Shown piece by piece: positions 62,380 through 64,000 of a DNA stretch of 64,000 nucleotides; position 1 is the stretch's first letter; every line of letters starts with the position of its first letter. A program made the position numbers and the translations under genes. The DNA comes from Paenibacillus sp. OV219. Its GTDB lineage: Bacteria; Bacillota; Bacilli; Paenibacillales; Paenibacillaceae. Location of the stretch: assembly GCF_900110075.1 (NCBI RefSeq), contig NZ_FOCJ01000001.1, positions 434,001 to 498,000 of the forward strand, written 5' to 3'. The notes below the pieces were generated by a model, which saw nothing but the letters and a program-made list of their open reading frames with translations, was not told where the DNA came from and made no database searches.

Positions 62380-62763
62380 ATGCATAAGTGGATTATGTTC
62401 ATCGTTTTCGCAGCAGCTTCGATTTTAGGCGTTGTTTTGCTGACGACAGAGCTTCCGGGCAAGCCGGTAGACGAGGCAGCATCTTTGCCGCCAGGCGTTA
62501 CTCTCATGAAGGTAGAAGCATCCTCAGACTTCGTATTTGACCAAAAAGAATACAAAGTAAAGACAGGCGATAAAGTGAAGCTGAAGCTCATCAACAAGAG
62601 CGGCGTTCACGGCCTGGCAATTCCGGATCTCGGTATTGATCTTCAAGGCGACAAGATGGAGCAAGAAGTTACGTTCGATAAGCCAGGCAAGTATGAGATG
62701 CACTGTGCCGTTATGTGCGGAACAGGTCATGCGGATATGAAAGCCGTTCTGATAGTTGAATAA
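62380..62763 (+). CDS. Single-domain CuA-type cupredoxin (cytochrome oxidase subunit II-like)
   Basis: 127 residues. One N-terminal membrane anchor (~5-23; IMFIVFAAASILGVVLLT) and a cupredoxin domain (~40-127). His77 (SGVHGLAIPDLG), Cys109 and Cys113 in HCAVMCGTGHADM, His117 and Met120 reproduce the binuclear CuA ligand set of cytochrome oxidase subunit II (C-x3-C-x3-H-x2-M with the upstream His). The two-helix membrane hairpin and the rest of CoxB are missing, and no oxidase genes are near. It may be an electron shuttle or copper carrier on the outer membrane face. RBS is GGGAGC. Confidence 0.88.
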   Translation: MHKWIMFIVFAAASILGVVLLTTELPGKPVDEAASLPPGVTLMKVEASSDFVFDQKEYKVKTGDKVKLKLINKSGVHGLAIPDLGIDLQGDKMEQEVTFDKPGKYEMHCAVMCGTGHADMKAVLIVE

Positions 62764-62768
62764 AGAGT

Positions 62769-62798
62769 AAAAGGAGCCCAAATTGCGGCTCCTTTTTT
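62769..62798. terminator. Terminator between cupredoxin and membrane-protein genes
   Basis: AAAAGGAGCC (62769-62778) pairs perfectly with GGCTCCTTTT (62787-62796), then TTT. Confidence 0.9.
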
Positions 62799-62812
62799 TG
62801 CAGGCTCACCTG

Positions 62813-63070
62813 CTAGTCGTATGAACGGCGTTTTCCTTTTGTTCGGGCAATTGTCCAGTCACAGATATAACCAAGAAGAGCGTAACTGGCAATCGTCAGG
62901 ACGTACATGAAATAGACATTCACATTATGAATGTCCATAATCATGTCCGCGAACCAGGCAGGCACGCTGAACATGAAGAAGACGAAATTATGCGGATCGT
63001 ATCCTGTGGAGTTATAGAGGCATAACAGGAAGCCGATCAGCGAGGCTACAATAGTAACCGGATATCGCAT
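62813..63070 (-). CDS. Small membrane protein of unknown function
   Basis: 85 residues from ATG 63070, ten bases after AAAGGTG on the minus strand; a GTG at 63079 is too close to that site. Three hydrophobic segments: VTIVASLIGFLLCLYNSTGY, FVFFMFSVPAWFADMIMDIH, and VYFMYVLTIASYALLGYICD, then the basic end RTKGKRRSYD, which puts the C-terminus in the cytoplasm. No family recognised. It is convergent with the cupredoxin gene and divergent from the Dabb gene. Confidence 0.65.
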   Translation of the reverse strand: MRYPVTIVASLIGFLLCLYNSTGYDPHNFVFFMFSVPAWFADMIMDIHNVNVYFMYVLTIASYALLGYICDWTIARTKGKRRSYD

Positions 63071-63180
63071 ACTCTGCACACACCTTTGCTGGAAGATTGC
63101 CGAATGACGGCACCTTGAGTTATTATGTGACAAAAGGATGTTTCTCAATCCACTACATTGACGAGGGAGCGGTTCGCATT

Positions 63181-63468
63181 ATGATTACGCATATCGTATT
63201 GTTCAAGTTAAAGGATGGCAGCCCGGAGAGCGTTGCACGCACCGTTCAAGTGCTGAAGAATATGGAAGGCAAGATTGATGAGCTGCTCTCGATCGAAGTA
63301 GGCACTGACGTGCTGCATTCAGAGCGTTCGTACCATATTGCTCTCATTACAAAATTTGAATCGATGGAAACACTCGCGGCTTACCAGGTACACCCTGTAC
63401 ATAAAGAGGTTATCGCGCATATGACTGAAGTTCGTGAAGCTTCTGCGAGCGTAGACTTCGAATCGTAG
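63181..63468 (+). CDS. Stress-responsive A/B-barrel (Dabb) domain protein
   Basis: 95 residues. MITHIVLFKLKDGSPESVAR, LLSIEVGTDVLHSERSYHIA and LITKFESMETLAAYQVHPVH are the classic Dabb pattern, including the HPxH near the end. Dabb proteins are small dimeric ferredoxin-like folds, with both stress-linked and catalytic members (olivetolic acid cyclase-like). ATG 63181 begins with the conserved MITHIVLFK, so a longer in-frame reading from 63097 is rejected; a GAGGGAG site precedes. Confidence 0.93.
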   Translation: MITHIVLFKLKDGSPESVARTVQVLKNMEGKIDELLSIEVGTDVLHSERSYHIALITKFESMETLAAYQVHPVHKEVIAHMTEVREASASVDFES

Positions 63469-63486
63469 TAAAGGACGGCTTAAACA

Positions 63487-63600
63487 ATGGGTGACGTATT
63501 TGAAATGATGACTTATCTGATGGTCGTTATTATTAGTGCGATCGTGATGGTCTTGTGGCTTAAGCGCAAAGCACGTAAAAATAAAACGAAACGGTCATAA
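63487..63600 (+). CDS. 37-residue single-pass membrane peptide
   Basis: ATG 63487 to TAA 63598-63600. A short acidic start (MGDVFEMM) is followed by one membrane helix (TYLMVVIISAIVMVLWL) and a very basic tail (KRKARKNKTKRS), a clear N-out/C-in topology by the positive-inside rule. AAAGG lies upstream. It begins 18 bases after the Dabb gene and ends 22 bases before the HepT-like gene, consistent with an operon. No family recognised; too short for certainty. Confidence 0.55.
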   Translation: MGDVFEMMTYLMVVIISAIVMVLWLKRKARKNKTKRS

Positions 63601-63622
63601 GCAGAACAGGAGATTTAGCAGG

Positions 63623-64000
63623 ATGTACTATGTGAATCGTGAACAGTTGAATGTGCGCTTGCATGTCATACCAGAAGTTGTTGCAGCACTGGAATTGCTG
63701 CAGCAAAGCTGGGATGGCAGCTTGCTGCAAGGGCTTGCCCAGGAGCGGGCGCTCCATCTGGCAATCGAGGCGGTTACCGATATCGGCAGCTACCTGATTG
63801 ACGGCTTCATTATGCGGGATGCGAGCAGCTACGAGGATATTATTACGATCATTGCTGGCGAGGGCGTATTCCCGGCGGAGCTGCAGGAGACCTTGCTTGA
63901 GCTGGTTCGCTTGCGCAAGCCGCTCGTACAGGATTATTTCGAGTGGACAAGAGGCGAGTGGCATCCGCTAGCGGCTGAGCTGCCTAATACGCTGACGGAG
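63623..64000 (+). CDS. DUF86/HepT-like (YutE-type) protein, 3' end outside window
   Basis: 126 residues are visible, beginning MYYVNREQLNVRLHVIPEVV, then ERALHLAIEAVTDIGSYLID and GFIMRDASSYEDIIT, as in YutE/HepT-like DUF86 proteins. HepT toxins use an R-x4-6-H-x-Y motif; here the region reads RLRKPLVQDYF, with Gln where the His should be, so ribonuclease/AMPylation-target function is doubtful. No MntA-type nucleotidyltransferase antitoxin is adjacent upstream. AGGAG ten bases before the ATG. Confidence 0.85.
   Translation, partial: MYYVNREQLNVRLHVIPEVVAALELLQQSWDGSLLQGLAQERALHLAIEAVTDIGSYLIDGFIMRDASSYEDIITIIAGEGVFPAELQETLLELVRLRKPLVQDYFEWTRGEWHPLAAELPNTLTE

Overview
The window looks like chromosome of a spore-forming, S-layer-bearing Gram-positive bacterium of the Paenibacillaceae (Paenibacillus or a close relative). 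This rests on two gerA-type germinant receptor operons, a SleB-like cortex hydrolase, a sporulation-type histidine kinase, three-SLH-domain surface protein remains, strong AGGAGG ribosome binding sites with many GTG/TTG starts, and a mid-range GC content. I saw no rRNA, CRISPR array, intact insertion sequence, integrase or prophage block. The genus is inference.

Layout. 0-12 kb: the end of a large GGDEF regulator, a decayed metallophosphoesterase, a divergent MerR/short-chain dehydrogenase pair with a readable MerR operator, a spermidine-synthase-like gene facing a DrrAB-type ABC exporter, an MFS transporter, a SleB-like hydrolase, a DHH phosphoesterase, a four-cysteine mini-protein and a DinB protein. 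12-30 kb: a dense signalling block with two chemoreceptors, two hybrid histidine kinases, one soluble kinase, a GAF-PAS-GGDEF cyclase, an internally deleted GGDEF gene, and a PrpR-like/GGDEF-like/winged-helix regulator in front of an epimerase and a DapA-family gene. 30-35 kb: small metabolic genes and a gerA-gerB-gerC operon with a sigma-G-like promoter. 35-45 kb: a secreted PLD nuclease with an excalibur domain, a 586-base gene-free stretch with tRNA-like fragments, an SPFH protein, a TetR/DHA2 efflux pair with inverted-repeat operators, and a group with a medium-chain dehydrogenase, two phytanoyl-CoA-dioxygenase-family enzymes and two AraC regulators.

45-52 kb: an S-layer-type gene broken by a 4-bp tandem duplication and lacking its 5' part, an aminoglycoside 6-adenylyltransferase, a membrane metallophosphoesterase and a large membrane-anchored alpha/beta hydrolase. 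51-55 kb: L-fucose isomerase and mutarotase (fucI, fucU) with a divergent LacI regulator and a LacI-type operator at the promoter. 55-59 kb: a second germinant receptor operon in the order B-A-C. 59-64 kb: a GH36 alpha-galactosidase, a stand-alone holin, a one-domain CuA-type cupredoxin, a Dabb protein, a 37-residue membrane peptide and the start of a HepT/DUF86-type gene.

Working together: the fuc genes and alpha-galactosidase fit use of plant or host glycans; the germination genes and the SleB-like protein fit spore outgrowth; the signalling block fits chemotaxis and c-di-GMP control. I found no convincing complete new defence or mobile system. The parts least explained by known families are the PhyH pair, the GGDEF-like transcription factor with its two enzyme genes, the deleted GGDEF gene that keeps an I-site, and the tRNA-like stretch near 36.1 kb.
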